A stretch of 64,000 nt of DNA from Phocoena phocoena (lineage: Eukaryota > Chordata > Mammalia > Artiodactyla > Phocoenidae), in the NCBI RefSeq assembly GCF_963924675.1, contig NC_089222.1:3726501-3790500 (forward strand), written 5' to 3'. The notes under the pieces are model-generated. The model was not told the origin of the DNA, made no database searches, and saw only the letters and a program-made list of their open reading frames with translations. Of the stretch, positions 34,370 through 45,261 are shown one piece after another. Each line of letters begins with the position of its first letter. Within the stretch, counting starts at the first letter, position 1. Both the position numbers and the translations under genes were made by a program.

Positions 34370-34530
34370 TGAAAGAAGACAATAAAAAGGATGAGGGACA
34401 GGAGAAGGGGAGAAAGGAAGGAAAGGAATAAGAGAAACTGAAGAAATAAAAAGGAAGCCCTGAAGAAGGGGAAGGAAGGAACTAAAGAGTGGAAGGAAGG
34501 AAGAGGAAGAGAGAACAAGACAGGGAGAAA
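34370..34530. repeat. Purine-rich (GGAA/GAAG) low-complexity tract
   Basis: About 160 bp almost free of pyrimidines on the plus strand, with repeated 'gaaggaagga'. Antisense frames here (Ser/Phe/Leu-rich) are artefacts of composition. Confidence 0.85.
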
Positions 34531-35589
34531 TGGGGACCACTAAGAGGCTGAGTCTACAGCCCGCTGTCATCCCAGGGAAAAGCCAGGGTCAGCACCAGCA
34601 GGGTGCCAGAGAATACAGAGAATGCTTACAATGGAACCAATTCTTGCATTTCTGTGCCTCTTTAGTGAAAGAAAATGTCTCTATCTTCAGAAAACTGAAG
34701 CTGAGACTATGCTTGATCTTTCAGTTCCAATAATGGCACCGAGTCTTGCTGACACAGTTACATGGACGTCACTGCTACCTTCTTGAAGTAAATCCTTGCA
34801 ACTCGCAAATGCGGCAATTGCAAAGTGAAGTGTGCTCACGGTGCTAAGAACGCAGCCTCCCAGACCAAAGGGGGGCCATGGGAAAGCCAATGGTCCTGGG
34901 GCCGGCCCTGACGGTACACCTCACTCTGGTTACTGTGCTTTCAGTTTCTCCTATTTGTCAAAATTTCTGTATGCCAACATTTAGCATGCTTGATACTCGG
35001 TCTCTTAATTATATGTCTAGATTAGCCTTTGATTAAATGTACTCTGTTGGCCAAGAGAAAAAGCAGACCATTCCAAATGGTGATTACTTAAACTTACTTT
35101 CTGTAGTGGTGGACCTTCATCTGGGTGTGGGACGGAGCTATAAGAGGGCTAGGATGGAGCCACAAGGTTGGAAAAAAGATCCAACCTTCATTTAGAGAAA
35201 ATAATGAATGAGGAGCCAGCTGAGAAATAATAAAAGCCTGATGAGGAAAACTGGAGATGTCTAGTGTCACAGAAGCCACCCAAGTCATTGATGCCAAGAG
35301 AGAATAGCTTATGAATTAGAAGGGACCAATCAACCCTTTCAAATGCTCCAAGAAGTTGAGGAAGCATGTAGGTCCCTGGGTCTGACCACATAGAGGTCAC
35401 TGCTGATCTCAACAGACGTTGTTTCCATAAGTGGTAGGGGCAGAAGCCACACAAGTGTAGGATGAACAGTAAAGGAGAGAGGATGTGAAGATACAGCATC
35501 CTCAGAAATCTGACGGTGGCATGGAGCAGAGAAATGACGTGAGGGGTGCTCAGAAGTATGGGATCCAGGGTTTGTTTTTAAGATGTAAG
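34531..35589. other. No recognised feature
   Basis: Unique sequence, chance frames only. Confidence 0.42.
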
Positions 35590-35765
35590 ACATTAAAATA
35601 TGTTAACATGTCATCTTTACAACTCTGTGATCTGAATGGTATTATTTCCCCCACTGACCAGAAAAGACAACTGACGCTCGGAAAGGTTAACAAATTGGAT
35701 CAAGGTCTCACAGCTAGTAAGAGGCAGAGCTGAAAGTTGAACCCAATCTATGTCATTCCAGAGCC
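35590..35765 (-). mobile_element. MIR, antisense
   Basis: 'tgaccagaaaagacaactgacgctcggaaaggttaacaaattggatcaaggtctcacagctagtaagaggcagagc'. Confidence 0.85.
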
Positions 35766-35774
35766 TTAGGACAG

Positions 35775-35935
35775 ACTGCCACAGATTACGTTCTATTGCA
35801 CTTGTTTATCCACATAACTGTCTCCCTCACTTTCTAAGTACAAGGACTGAGTCTAACTCATCCTTGAATCCCTAGCACCTAGTGCAGTATCTGGTAGTTA
35901 ATAATGGGTACTTAGTAAATGTATGTCACAGAAAT
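35775..35935 (+). mobile_element. L2 LINE 3' end
   Basis: 'tgtctccctcactttctaagtacaaggactgagtc' and 'ccctagcacctagtgcagtatctggtagttaataatgggtacttagtaaatgtatg' follow the L2 3' end. Confidence 0.82.
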
Positions 35936-35975
35936 AAATCATTTAACCAGAAGTCAGGTTTTAGCCTTTAAAAAA

Positions 35976-36205
35976 AAGAAAAATAGGGGCTTCCCTGGTG
36001 GCGCAGTGTTTGAGAGTCCGCCTGCCGATGCAGGGGACGCAGGTTCGTGCCCCGGTCCGGGAGGATCCCACATGCCGCGGGGCGGCTGGGCCCGTGAGCC
36101 ATGGCCGCTGAGCCTGCGCGTCCGGAGCCTGTGCTCCGCAGCGGAGGAGGCCACGGCAGTGAGAGGCCCGCGTACCGCAAAAAAAAAAAAAAAAAAGAAA
36201 AATAG
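35976..36205 (+). mobile_element. CHR-type SINE, ~200 bp subtype, with TSD
   Basis: Head GGGGCTTCCCTGGTGGCGCA, B-box-like GGTTCGTGCCC, and a poly(A) tail of about 18. The 11 bp exact TSD AAGAAAAATAG lies at 35976-35986 and 36195-36205. It is close to the family consensus, so probably young. Confidence 0.95.
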
Positions 36206-38030
36206 ACAACTTTCCTACAGAACAATGATATAAAGAACAATAGAAATATAGAGATATTGGGCAGCCTTTGAAACGCTTGGAATATAAAAGTGATAACAGG
36301 AGTAGTGACTTTAAGAATGAACATAATAAATAAACCTGTATTCAAAATGTACTTTATTCACACGATTACATTTCCCAAGTTTGTAACCAGCGAAACTGTA
36401 AGAACTTGCCCTGATCTTACACAATCTTACACCAGCCTCCACTATAATGAACAGCTCGCTTGTCACTTATTCTTTTTCTCCCCCCTGCACTTAAAATACA
36501 TACAAGGTTCTTACTCCCACATGGAATCCATTCTCAGGTAATACCGATTTCACTGTGCTGTTCCACATGAGACCAGCATATTTGTATGGGCAGGAAATGG
36601 TGCATTCAATCATCATGATATTTTGTGTGCCTGGCAAGAATAAATAGATTTTTTTAAACATTCATGGGATTGACTGATTCCCCCCCAACCACTACGTGTT
36701 TTGCTCAGCTGTTTGGCTGGCAAGTTACTTCAGAGCTCTTTTAATACAGTTATTAGTTGTTCCCTTTATCATATGAGTTAGACAATTTTAGCAAAGATCC
36801 GACAGTTAAAATAATGAACAATAGTTTTAAAATGTGTGACCTCTGATGTTTGTCTTGAAATGTTATTAATTTAAATTTCTGCTGAAAGAATTTTGTTTTG
36901 AGCTTCCTTCAGAAAAAACCTCTTCCTTTATTTCAGAAAATTTACCCTTTGAAAGTCTGAATAGAAAAAAAAAGAGGTTTTCATGTTAACAAAAATTGCT
37001 TTATGATGTAAGATAGACTACTTTGGTTTGGTTTGGTTTGTTAAGATTAGCTAGGAAAGCAGTTTAGAATCTGCCCACTCACGAATTACATATACAGTTA
37101 AAAAGTACTTGAACCAAGTTAAATAAATTAAGGATGCCTAAAGTAGGCTGAATTTACATTCTGATTATTTCCAGAAGGCTTCTAATCCCACAAAGTTTTT
37201 TAAAAATCTTTTTCGTGCTTGATGTAAGAATTACCTGCTAGCCCTCCTCTCCCTCCCAGTCTCTCTATAAGCATCAAGTATTTATTTTCCTAAAAGGGAT
37301 ATACTATACAATTTAGCTATTCATTTATGCAAATGATGGTAAACAGAATTATAAAGACAGATAATAAACAGCAAATGAGGTTGTTATGTTTCAGGCTCTG
37401 TGTTGTCAGAGTTCTGAGCATGGTTTAGTGTTTTCTATTCATGACTTTATATAACCAAATTACTCCCTGATGCAGTCTCAGATGCGCTTTTGCCTGCAAA
37501 TGAGAAGGAATAAAACATCAGGACATTAACGTTAAAAGACAATCGTTAATGGCGTAAATACGAAAATAATTACTGCATCATACCACCAATTGTTATGTGT
37601 TCATTACTGAAGTTCTTGTAAAGCCTTCGTTTTCTTGTTACCATTATTTTTTTTCCTTTATTTTTGTCTGGCTATTTTATAGTCCTGACAGTACTTTAGC
37701 AACATTCAGCAGTTACACAAGCCATTTAATCCTGCCCAAAGCTTCATTTAAACTTCATTTTAGCTGCATTTTATTTGTGTATATATGTCTTTTACTTCTT
37801 TAAGACAGTGAAAAATACTTCCGGAGTAGGTGCTGGAAAGATATGTCAAAGCAGATTATCTAAAACAAGCAATAAACTTGGGCGAAGGTTTCAGACTTTA
37901 ACATCACTCGCTAAAATACCTTTATTAATCAAACTAATTGCGTCCCTATCCTCTAAAATTTTAGTTCAGCACCCGCCCCCAACTCTTTTTAAAATTAACT
38001 TATAATTTTACAGCCAATCATGGAAGGTGG
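36206..38030. other. Repeat-poor AT-rich block upstream of the CpG island
   Basis: About 1.8 kb of A/T-rich unique DNA with no interspersed repeat that I can name and no coding signal. It directly precedes the CpG-rich region and could hold distal regulatory DNA; this is inference from position and lack of insertions. Confidence 0.4.
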
Positions 38031-38168
38031 TTTTCAATCTCTGCTCTCTTCTTTCTCCCGCAGGGTTTCTTCCCCTCCGCCCCACCTCACCTTTCTCCCA
38101 CTTTACCTCATCCCTCTGCTACCAATGCTTTCTCCCTAGCTGGCAGGAAAGGGAGCCCCTCCAGACAG

Positions 38169-38191
38169 ACACACACACACACACACACACC
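38169..38191. repeat. (CA)n microsatellite
   Basis: Pure CA run, first of three alternating purine-pyrimidine tracts before the CpG island. Confidence 0.95.
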
Positions 38192-38390
38192 AGCCGCCTC
38201 GCCCTCGGAGGGTCGTCCAAATGCACCCTTTGTCTGCTCCACTCCGCGACCATCACTTCGCCTCTCGCCTGCCAGCCTCAGGACAGGAGTGGCAGGAAAA
38301 CTCACACCGCTGTCACGAGCTGGAAGCGGGAAGAGGGACGGTGGACCGGAGGGGAGGAGGTTCCGCGGGCGGCCCAGCATCACTCGCTGC

Positions 38391-38410
38391 TGCGCGCGCA
38401 CGCGCGCGCG

Positions 38411-38442
<32 letters not shown>
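38391..38442. repeat. (CG)n(CA)n tract, Z-DNA candidate
   Basis: 52 bp of unbroken pyrimidine-purine alternation: a CG-rich half followed by a CA half. CG alternation has the strongest known tendency to form left-handed Z-DNA. Long frames read through it (Arg/Ala then Thr/His runs) are artefacts. Confidence 0.95.
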
Positions 38443-38443
<1 letters not shown>

Positions 38444-38620
38444 CAAGAAGACTTCTGTCACCTGTTCGCTTTCAAAACGAGCTCCAGCACTGGGGAAAAC
38501 TTATCCCTTCCCCCACCTCCACCCCCACCTCTGGGAGTTCGGGTACAAGAAGGCATCCCGTGCATAGGTTTCCCAAGGTATCTGAAGGGAGAAAAAGTGT
38601 ACACTGGGTACAATGCAATT

Positions 38621-38658
38621 ATATGTGTGTGTGTGTGTGCGCGTGTGTGTGTGTGTAT
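38621..38658. repeat. (TG)n tract with central CGCG
   Basis: 38 bp of alternating purine-pyrimidine (ATATGTGT…GCGCGT…GTAT). Confidence 0.95.
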
Positions 38659-38859
38659 CCCTAGTCCCTCCCTCTTCCTCTCTCTTTTTCGCCCATCTTC
38701 TTTGCAGTAACACACAGCCTTCTCTTGCCAATGAGTGCACACAACAAGCATCCCATCTCTGCTGATAGTCCAAGCTTGGAGCCTCTGCCCTGCAGGTTCC
38801 CTCTCTGCACCTGGCGTCTAGGTACCCAGAGTCCCTCTGCTCGGCGACAAGCCCGTAAC

Positions 38860-39835
38860 ACTCTCTCCAACTCGTGCCATGGGCAGCCGGGCGCTGCCGG
38901 CTCCCGAGCACTAGCCGAGCTTCCAAACTTTTTCTTGCCCTCTCTCCAGCCTCAACTCAAATCGCGCATCCCGGAGGTCTGACGCCTCTGCCCTTGATCC
39001 CGAACCACAGGGAAACTGGCGAAAACCGCTCGCTCCGTGGGCGCCGGGTCTCGAGGTGCCCAGCCTTGGTGCGCATAGGACCGTGCTGGACCTCGCAGGG
39101 CCGAGAAGGGAGCCTGGGAGGACCCGGCAGGCAGGTGCAACTTGCCAGCGATTCCCGGGTTCAAGCCCTAGGGGACCGCGGGTTTGGCCTGGTGAGAACA
39201 AAGCTGGAGTCCGGGAAGACTGTCGGACCGGAGGCGCTAAGACAATAGCAATAAAGGGAACTTAGAGTAGGACCGCTGCGCAAAGTTGTCTCCGAGTCCG
39301 GATGTCCCGGGATGGCCGCAGGCTCCAGCTGCAGACCCCGAACCCCCCGCCCGGGTCCCGGCGGCGCCGTACATGCAAACCCCCAGCTCAGCAGCCGGTC
39401 CCTGGATGCTAGGCAAATGCCCTGGGCGCCCAAACCTAGTTTGGGGGCCGGACGCTCCGGGGCTTATGCGGCTGCCAGGCAAGAAGACCCGCCAGCGCGC
39501 TCTCCTGGTTTTACCTTTCGGCGGACTGCCAGGGACTCCGCGGCGCGCCGCCCGCTGGCCGTGCCCTCAACCCCTGCCGCCGCCTCGAAGAGCAGACAGT
39601 GCGAGCCCCGCGCGCCGCGCCCCGCCCCCGTGCGCCAGGCCCCGCCCCCATCCCCAGGCCCCGCCCCTCCACGCAGGCCGAGCCCCCGCGCGGACCCACA
39701 CGAGCCCAGGAGGGTTTGCCCGCGAGCCGCGGCAACCCCCGCGGCTGCTGCTCCTCCCGCTGCTGTCCAGTTGCTGCGGCCGTCGCTGCGTGGCCGCCGC
39801 TGCTGCTGCTGTTGCATGCCATAGGCCAGGATGCC
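38860..39835. promoter_or_regulatory. CpG island, candidate promoter
   Basis: The only CpG-dense block in the window, at its densest from about 39,300 to 39,800. It has three GC boxes (CCCCGCCCC) at 39620-39629, 39640-39649 and 39659-39667, each able to bind Sp1/KLF-type factors. CTG/CCG-rich runs (39735-39815) follow. No TATA box is evident, which suits a CpG-island promoter. Unmethylated CpG islands usually mark 5' ends of genes. The gene is not identified: neither strand gives a protein I recognise, and overlapping frames on both strands are what GC-rich DNA produces by chance. Direction of transcription is not settled. Confidence 0.7.
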
Positions 39836-39910
39836 CCGAATTGTCAAGGGGGCACCCCTGACCCCAACAAACGAGATGATGGCAAATGACCCCTAGAAAC
39901 AGGGTGAGTA
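39836..39910 (+). promoter_or_regulatory. Candidate 5' splice site after the CpG island
   Basis: AGG|GTGAGTAAGG with the exon end at 39903 is a near-consensus donor, at the right distance (about 70 bp) from the CpG-rich block for the end of a first exon transcribed on the plus strand. The plus-strand frame ending at 39889 stops before it, so the exon would be non-coding or use another frame. Inference only. Confidence 0.35.
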
Positions 39911-39914
39911 AGGG

Positions 39915-40072
39915 CCAATGCACTTGAAGAGCACCTGAGAGCTTGCTAGAAATTCATGTTTCTCAGCCCCACCCCAGATCCACTGATGCAGAATCACCGG
40001 GGATGAAGGTAGCAGTATTTTAACAAGCCCTTGTGGTGATTCCAAGCCCCTTAACGTTGGAGAAGCACTGCT
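39915..40072 (+). mobile_element. MER5A-like hAT relic
   Basis: 'gagcttgctagaaattcatgtttctcagccccaccccagatccactgatgcagaatcaccgggg' and 'ttttaacaagcccttgtggtgattccaagc' then 'ttggagaagcactgctct'. It begins only about 10 bp after the splice-donor candidate. Confidence 0.88.
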
Positions 40073-41119
40073 CTCTTGCTCAAGAACGAAGGGACTGATC
40101 AGATGCAGGCCTAAGACCCAGGAAGGAGCCCAACCGGACCGACGGGTTTAACTTCTCAGTGTTTGCAAAGCCGGAGAGAGTACGTACGTTGTCTGTGCCC
40201 TGGATGCCATTCATCTTGCTTTATTGACTGCGAAGTCTTTAAAGATAAACCGAGGGGGGAGCACATCTACTTCTGATCTGACAGCTCTAATGAGCTCAAG
40301 GAAGACTTATGTAAACATTATTAAGTGTAATAAACACGTGTCGGCATCAGGCAATCTTCTCTGGAGAAGAGTTGGCAAAAGCCTGCCAGAGCCAACGTTT
40401 TATTCATAATGTCTTTTTAACTTTATGTTGCCTGTGTAATAGGCCTTTGGCTCTGCTGTTGCTCCGACGGAAAATCATTACCCCAGTAATGGATGAGTCA
40501 GTTCAGAAGGAGAGCCACTGGGATGCTGAACACTCCCATTCATGACTGCTGTGTATCAGAGACAGAGGGACCACCCCTGCCCATGTAGCCATTTTAATTA
40601 TACAGCTGTTGTCCAGGCTTCCGGTTTCAACTTCCCAAGGCATCACTGGACTCAAACTCTAAGCACCGAATGGAAGTCACCTCACAGTTTTATTGGTAGT
40701 GAGCCCTAATCCTCTTCTGTATTCTCCAGAGCTTCAGCTATTACTGAGCACCAGAGGAACTGACGATTGTTTGCCAGGGGAGAACACATGGGGCTTCTCC
40801 AGGGACTTATTCTGGCTTTGCACCCTGATTTTGGGTAGATTTGGAAGCTGGAAGTCTGGTCCTCAAGGAAGACTCGACAGTGGTACCCAGAGCAAGGGGG
40901 CCTTCAAGAGCCCTCTTCTCTGCCCCGTTCCTGTTCCTTTTTCATAAAAAACGACAACCTGCGCTCAGCACTAATAGCATTACCATTTTAAGTACAGTAA
41001 TGAAAGGGAGAGAATTATTATTAAGAGAATTAGTCCATTAAAGAATCCAAAACAGTTCAGCGTCCCCCCAGATTCCAAGAGTGGTGTGAGAGAAAGGACT
41101 AGAAATCTGGTATCACCGG
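40073..41119. other. No recognised feature
   Basis: Unique sequence just downstream of the CpG island; frames are short and unrecognised. Confidence 0.42.
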
Positions 41120-41215
41120 GCTTATTCTAGATGAGAGATGAAGGGAAAAGAAAGACAAAGCAAGAATGAAGGGAGAAAGGAAGGGAAGAGGAGAGGGAGG
41201 GACGGAAGGAACTTT
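41120..41215. repeat. Purine-rich low-complexity tract
   Basis: 'gaagggaaaagaaagacaaagcaagaatgaagggagaaaggaagg' type sequence; almost all A/G. Confidence 0.8.
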
Positions 41216-41291
41216 AACTGCTACTCAGGCCTTAGAAACTGATCAAAAAGAAACTTGGAAAGAGATGGCAGGGTAACGAGGGGAGGAACTT

Positions 41292-41830
41292 TAAGTCGGG
41301 GTCTCCAGAGAAACAGAACCAATAGGAGATAGATAAGGTGCAGGCACAGATATATTGTAGATACAGATGTACAGAATGAGATTATTATTAGGTACTGGCT
41401 CACATCATTGTGGACGCTGAGAAGTCCCACCCTCTCCCGTCTGCAAGCTGGAGGTCCAGAAGAGCCAGTGCTGTAGTTCAAAGGCCTGGGAGCTGGACAA
41501 CTGATGGCGTGGACTCTACTCAGTGTCTGGAGGCCTGAGAACTAGGAGCCCGGGTCGGGGGCAGGAGAAGATGGAAGTCCCTGCTCAAGCACTCAGGAGG
41601 AGAAAGGACAAATTCTCTATTCTTCCACCTTTTTGTTCTATCCAGGCTCTCAAGGGATTGGAGGATTCCCACTCACTCTGGGGAGAGCCTTCTGCTTTAC
41701 TCAGTCCTCCAACTCAAATGCTACTCTCTTCTAGAAACACCTTCACAGACACACACAGAAGTCATGTCTAATCAGAAATCTGGGCATCCAGTGAGCCGGT
41801 CAAGTTGACTCATAAAATTATCACAAGGGT
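41292..41830. mobile_element. Old interspersed repeat (LTR-like), family uncertain
   Basis: It starts 'gggtctccagagaaacagaaccaatagg' and ends 'aatctgggcatccagtgagccggtcaagttgactcataaaattatcaca'. I recognise these as the two ends of a widespread mammalian repeat about 500 bp long, with 'ttgttctatccaggctctcaa' in the middle, but I am not sure of its class. Confidence 0.55.
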
Positions 41831-42740
41831 AACACGGTGGCCGAGCTCCATGCTTACCCAAGGCCATGTCAGGTTCCCGAACAGCAGGCTCTGAGTGAGG
41901 AGTTATGGGCCAGAGATTTATTAAGAAAGTGGTTCCAGGGGAAATCACTAAGGGAACTAGGGTGAGTAGAACAGGGAAAAGAAGAAAGCCAGTCAAGGTC
42001 CATAAGTCCCACAGAGAGCTGGCCTTGACCTCACTCTGCAGGGAAGCTCTGGAGTTGCAGTTAAGACTCTAAACTGTCCCAAACTGAGTTAAGAAAGCTG
42101 GACATTCAGATTCCTTTGCTGGACAGTTTATTGGTTAACAATCTCCCAAGGGGAATAAACTCCTTGGCCCTTGCGTCGGCGCCAAGGGTGCTAGCTCTTG
42201 AAACCAATGGAACTCAGAAATTTGGAGGAGGTGGGATATCCCACAAAAACAGTAGAAAAGATGTGAGAGTATCTGACCCGAGCCCTGACTTTGTTTCAAT
42301 ATGTGAGACTTCCCAGCTCAAACACCAGACATGAGCTGAGTGGCTGAACCCCCGCCCCTGACCCCCGCAGAGGGGTCCACACTGAGAACAGGAAGCTCAC
42401 CAGCGAGCTTCTATGGGATGTCCTATGGGGTCGGGTAGTAGGCGCATGGAGGGCACTGAGTCACAGAGCTAGACCAGAGCTCTAGGCTGGCACAGTGTCC
42501 TCATAATGCTGTCACCGGTAAGAGCCCAGCGTTTGGACGCCCGGGATGACAATGCATGGATGACCAGTTCACCTGAGCCCGAGAAGTGGTGACAGCCCAC
42601 ACAAAGGCAGTGTGATAGAGAGAATCTTGCCCACCCTCCTCCCCTCCCCGCCCAGCCCCTAAGAGAAGAGAAGGGAGTTTTGCCTCGAAAATGGAAGTTA
42701 AAGAGAAACCCTGAAAGCAAACGTTGATTCCCCTGGAATT
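41831..42740. other. No recognised feature
   Basis: Unique sequence; 'gagatttattaagaaagtgg' (41910) is suggestive of a repeat but not callable. Confidence 0.4.
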
Positions 42741-43066
42741 CTGGACGCTGTTTTTTTGTTCTTTGTTTTTAATTAAATTATTTCTTTTTCGCTGCATTGG
42801 GTCTCCGTTGTTGTGTGCGGGCTTTCTCTAGTTGCGGCGAGCGGGGGCTACTCTTCACTGCGGTGCACGGGCTTTTCATCGCGGTGGTTTCTCTTCTTGC
42901 GGAGCACAGGCTCTAGGTGTGCGGGCTTCAGCAGTTGTGGCGCACAGGCTTAGTTGCTCCGCGGCATGTGGGATCTTCCCGGACCAGGGCTTGAACCCAT
43001 GTCCCCTGCACTGGCAGGTGGATTCTTAACCACTGTGCCACCAGGGAAGTCCCTGGATGCTGTTTT
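42741..43066 (-). mobile_element. CHR-type SINE, long subtype, antisense, with TSD
   Basis: A T-rich tail, then an antisense body ending CACCAGGGAAGTCC. The TSD CTGGAYGCTGTTTT (Y = C or T) lies at 42741-42754 and 43053-43066 with one mismatch. Confidence 0.94.
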
Positions 43067-45260
43067 GAGAAGTAAGCACAGGCTACGGCCCCTCCCAGTT
43101 GAGCCTCCTTAGACGCACAGGCCTGTGATCAGGGAGAGAGCTCTGAATTGGAGAAGATACTGGAAATTGAAATTTGACGGGTTTCTAAGAAGTGAAAGTG
43201 AATAACTGAAGTGAGCCAGAAGTTATGGAATCTGCCCAGGGTCTTATTAAGGGGTCTTCTACCTGGTCAGGAGAGAGATTTGGCATATGCATTTGGGGCC
43301 AGTGGTTTGAGAAAAATGTAATTTCATGTTTACGTTTACGTTTGTACAATCAATTGGTTATATTTGGAATTGTTTACTTCTCCTGGCTGCCTCCTGTGAT
43401 GTGTCCTCAGGTAACTCCCTCTACCTTAGAGGAGCCTCCACACCAGTGTTTACTGCAATGGCTGTGGCCTGGCAAGGCTGGTGCACCGCCTGGGGACATG
43501 TCCTGCCCAATTACCATGTGCTCTGAAATGTTGGGGACATTAGCGAGGCAAGGCACACAGGAAGAGCTACAATAAAAGGACACGTGGCTCAGCACCATGC
43601 ATAAGTCTACTTCTTTTGCTTTCTTTTAAGGAAAAGCACTAGTTAGAGATATGCACAGGCTGGTTTCCTCTCCTTTTCATTTTTCTTTAAAATATTTATA
43701 TGAATATTACCTTGGTTTATTTTGGTTAGAATATTTGGCTCTGGTTACACGCACGTGGGTTCAGTACTTGGGGAAACTGTTCCAAGCACCAGCTGGAAAA
43801 CGATTCGGATGAGAATCCGAAGCGGGGAGGGTCTGGTTCTGCTGATGTTGCCACTTTGCCACCACACAGGTGGCAGGAGGCCACTGTGGGTCTCCACCCG
43901 TGTTTCGAACGCTCTGTGTTGTCGCAGCTGGAGAGTCGAGCTCAGGTGTTCCCTCTCTTCCCCCTTCCTGTCCTGGGCTCCCTGACCTGCCTTCTCATCT
44001 GATTCTATTCCCATTCCTCACTTGCTCCATTTACCACTTAGATCATGCCTCTAAGGTGAGATACACAGGACTTTCTGTGCTGTAACAGTGTGTGACAAAT
44101 ATGATTCATTAAACACAGCGTACATCAATATCAGGTCGGGGTAGAAAATACAGAGCATAATGAATGGTCTACAGTTTGAGATTCAAGGAAGTGCAGAGGT
44201 CCCGTGGAGGTTTTTAGTGGCATCATCAATCATGGAAGCAAAAGTGGAGTGGTTTGTGGTATTACTGGGAGGCCACGGAGATAGGTTTTCTCCACTCCCT
44301 CTTGCTCCCCCACTAACCCTCACCTGCTCTCCTTAATGATGCTAAGAGCAATTCACTACCTGTGAGTAGCTTACAATTATCCTTTCCCTCCCTATTGATA
44401 TAACTTTTTAGGGCGTCAATTAGTGTCATCTTGTTATCCAAGTAAAGCTTTCCAAGAATAAATTAATAGGTTGCCAAAGTTTATTCACTAACCACAGCCT
44501 CAGACTTTGACACTTCAGAAGGGAGTTCAGTTACTAATCTCCCAAAGATTAGATTTTTTTGGGAAAATATCATAAGATCTAGCTCACACTGCCCACTTGA
44601 AAAAAGAATTCTTTCCTGATACTTCAAAAATTATTTTTTAAAGGCTCAGTTTTAAGGGAACTGATAATATTGATGGGGGGCGGACTGTGAATCTATTGAG
44701 AAAAATCAGTATCTATGAAGGGTCTACTATATCTCTAATACAATTGACTCAAGGACATTTGTAGGCATAAAGTTTCTTTTCTTGTTGAATTTAGCTGGAT
44801 CGAATAGTTGTTTTGTAAGAGCAACTTTGAGCTGCATGCAATACAAAAGAAGTCACTTTTTTTGCATTTGTATTGCAAATAAGCAATACAAAACTCATTC
44901 CAAGAAATATTTACCGAGTGCCTACTATGTACAACACAATATGCCACGTACTTTAAGGAGTTTAGAAATAAATCCTTCCCTCAAGAACATAACACACATT
45001 TTCCTTATTATAAAATAGCATTAGAACAAAAATTATGAAAGGGAAAAAAAGACAATGCATGATCTCATCTTCCTAATAACAATCACCTTACTTTAACCTT
45101 TAATTCGTATCTATGTCTACCAGAGAATAATACAATCTTATATTCAGGGACCACAGTAGGCATTTTTCTGTGGTACTGAATAATCTTCAATAATGGTTCA
45201 GTGGTTCAGAGTGCAGACTCTTCCAACTGGCTTTTTCTTTTCTTTTTTTTTGCCAAAATT
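43067..45260. other. No recognised feature
   Basis: About 2.2 kb without a repeat or gene I can name. It turns A/T rich after 44.3 kb. Frames such as 43225-43575 (116 residues) show no recognisable domain. Confidence 0.45.
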
Positions 45261-45261
45261 G

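Noticed and set aside
34217..34570. 117-residue antisense Ser/Leu/Phe-rich frame that looks membrane-like
   Set aside because: It is created by the purine-rich GGAA tract read on the opposite strand.
38027..38710. 227-residue plus-strand frame and overlapping frames on both strands
   Set aside because: They run through CA/CG/TG microsatellites, giving Thr-His and Arg-Ala runs; open frames here are a result of composition.
39286..39861. 191- and 170-residue plus-strand frames and 127-/118-residue antisense frames in the CpG island
   Set aside because: GC-rich DNA has few stop codons on either strand. The proteins are Pro/Arg/Ala/Gly rich, overlap each other in several frames and match nothing I know. 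A signal-peptide-like Leu/Ala stretch near the end comes from the CTG run.
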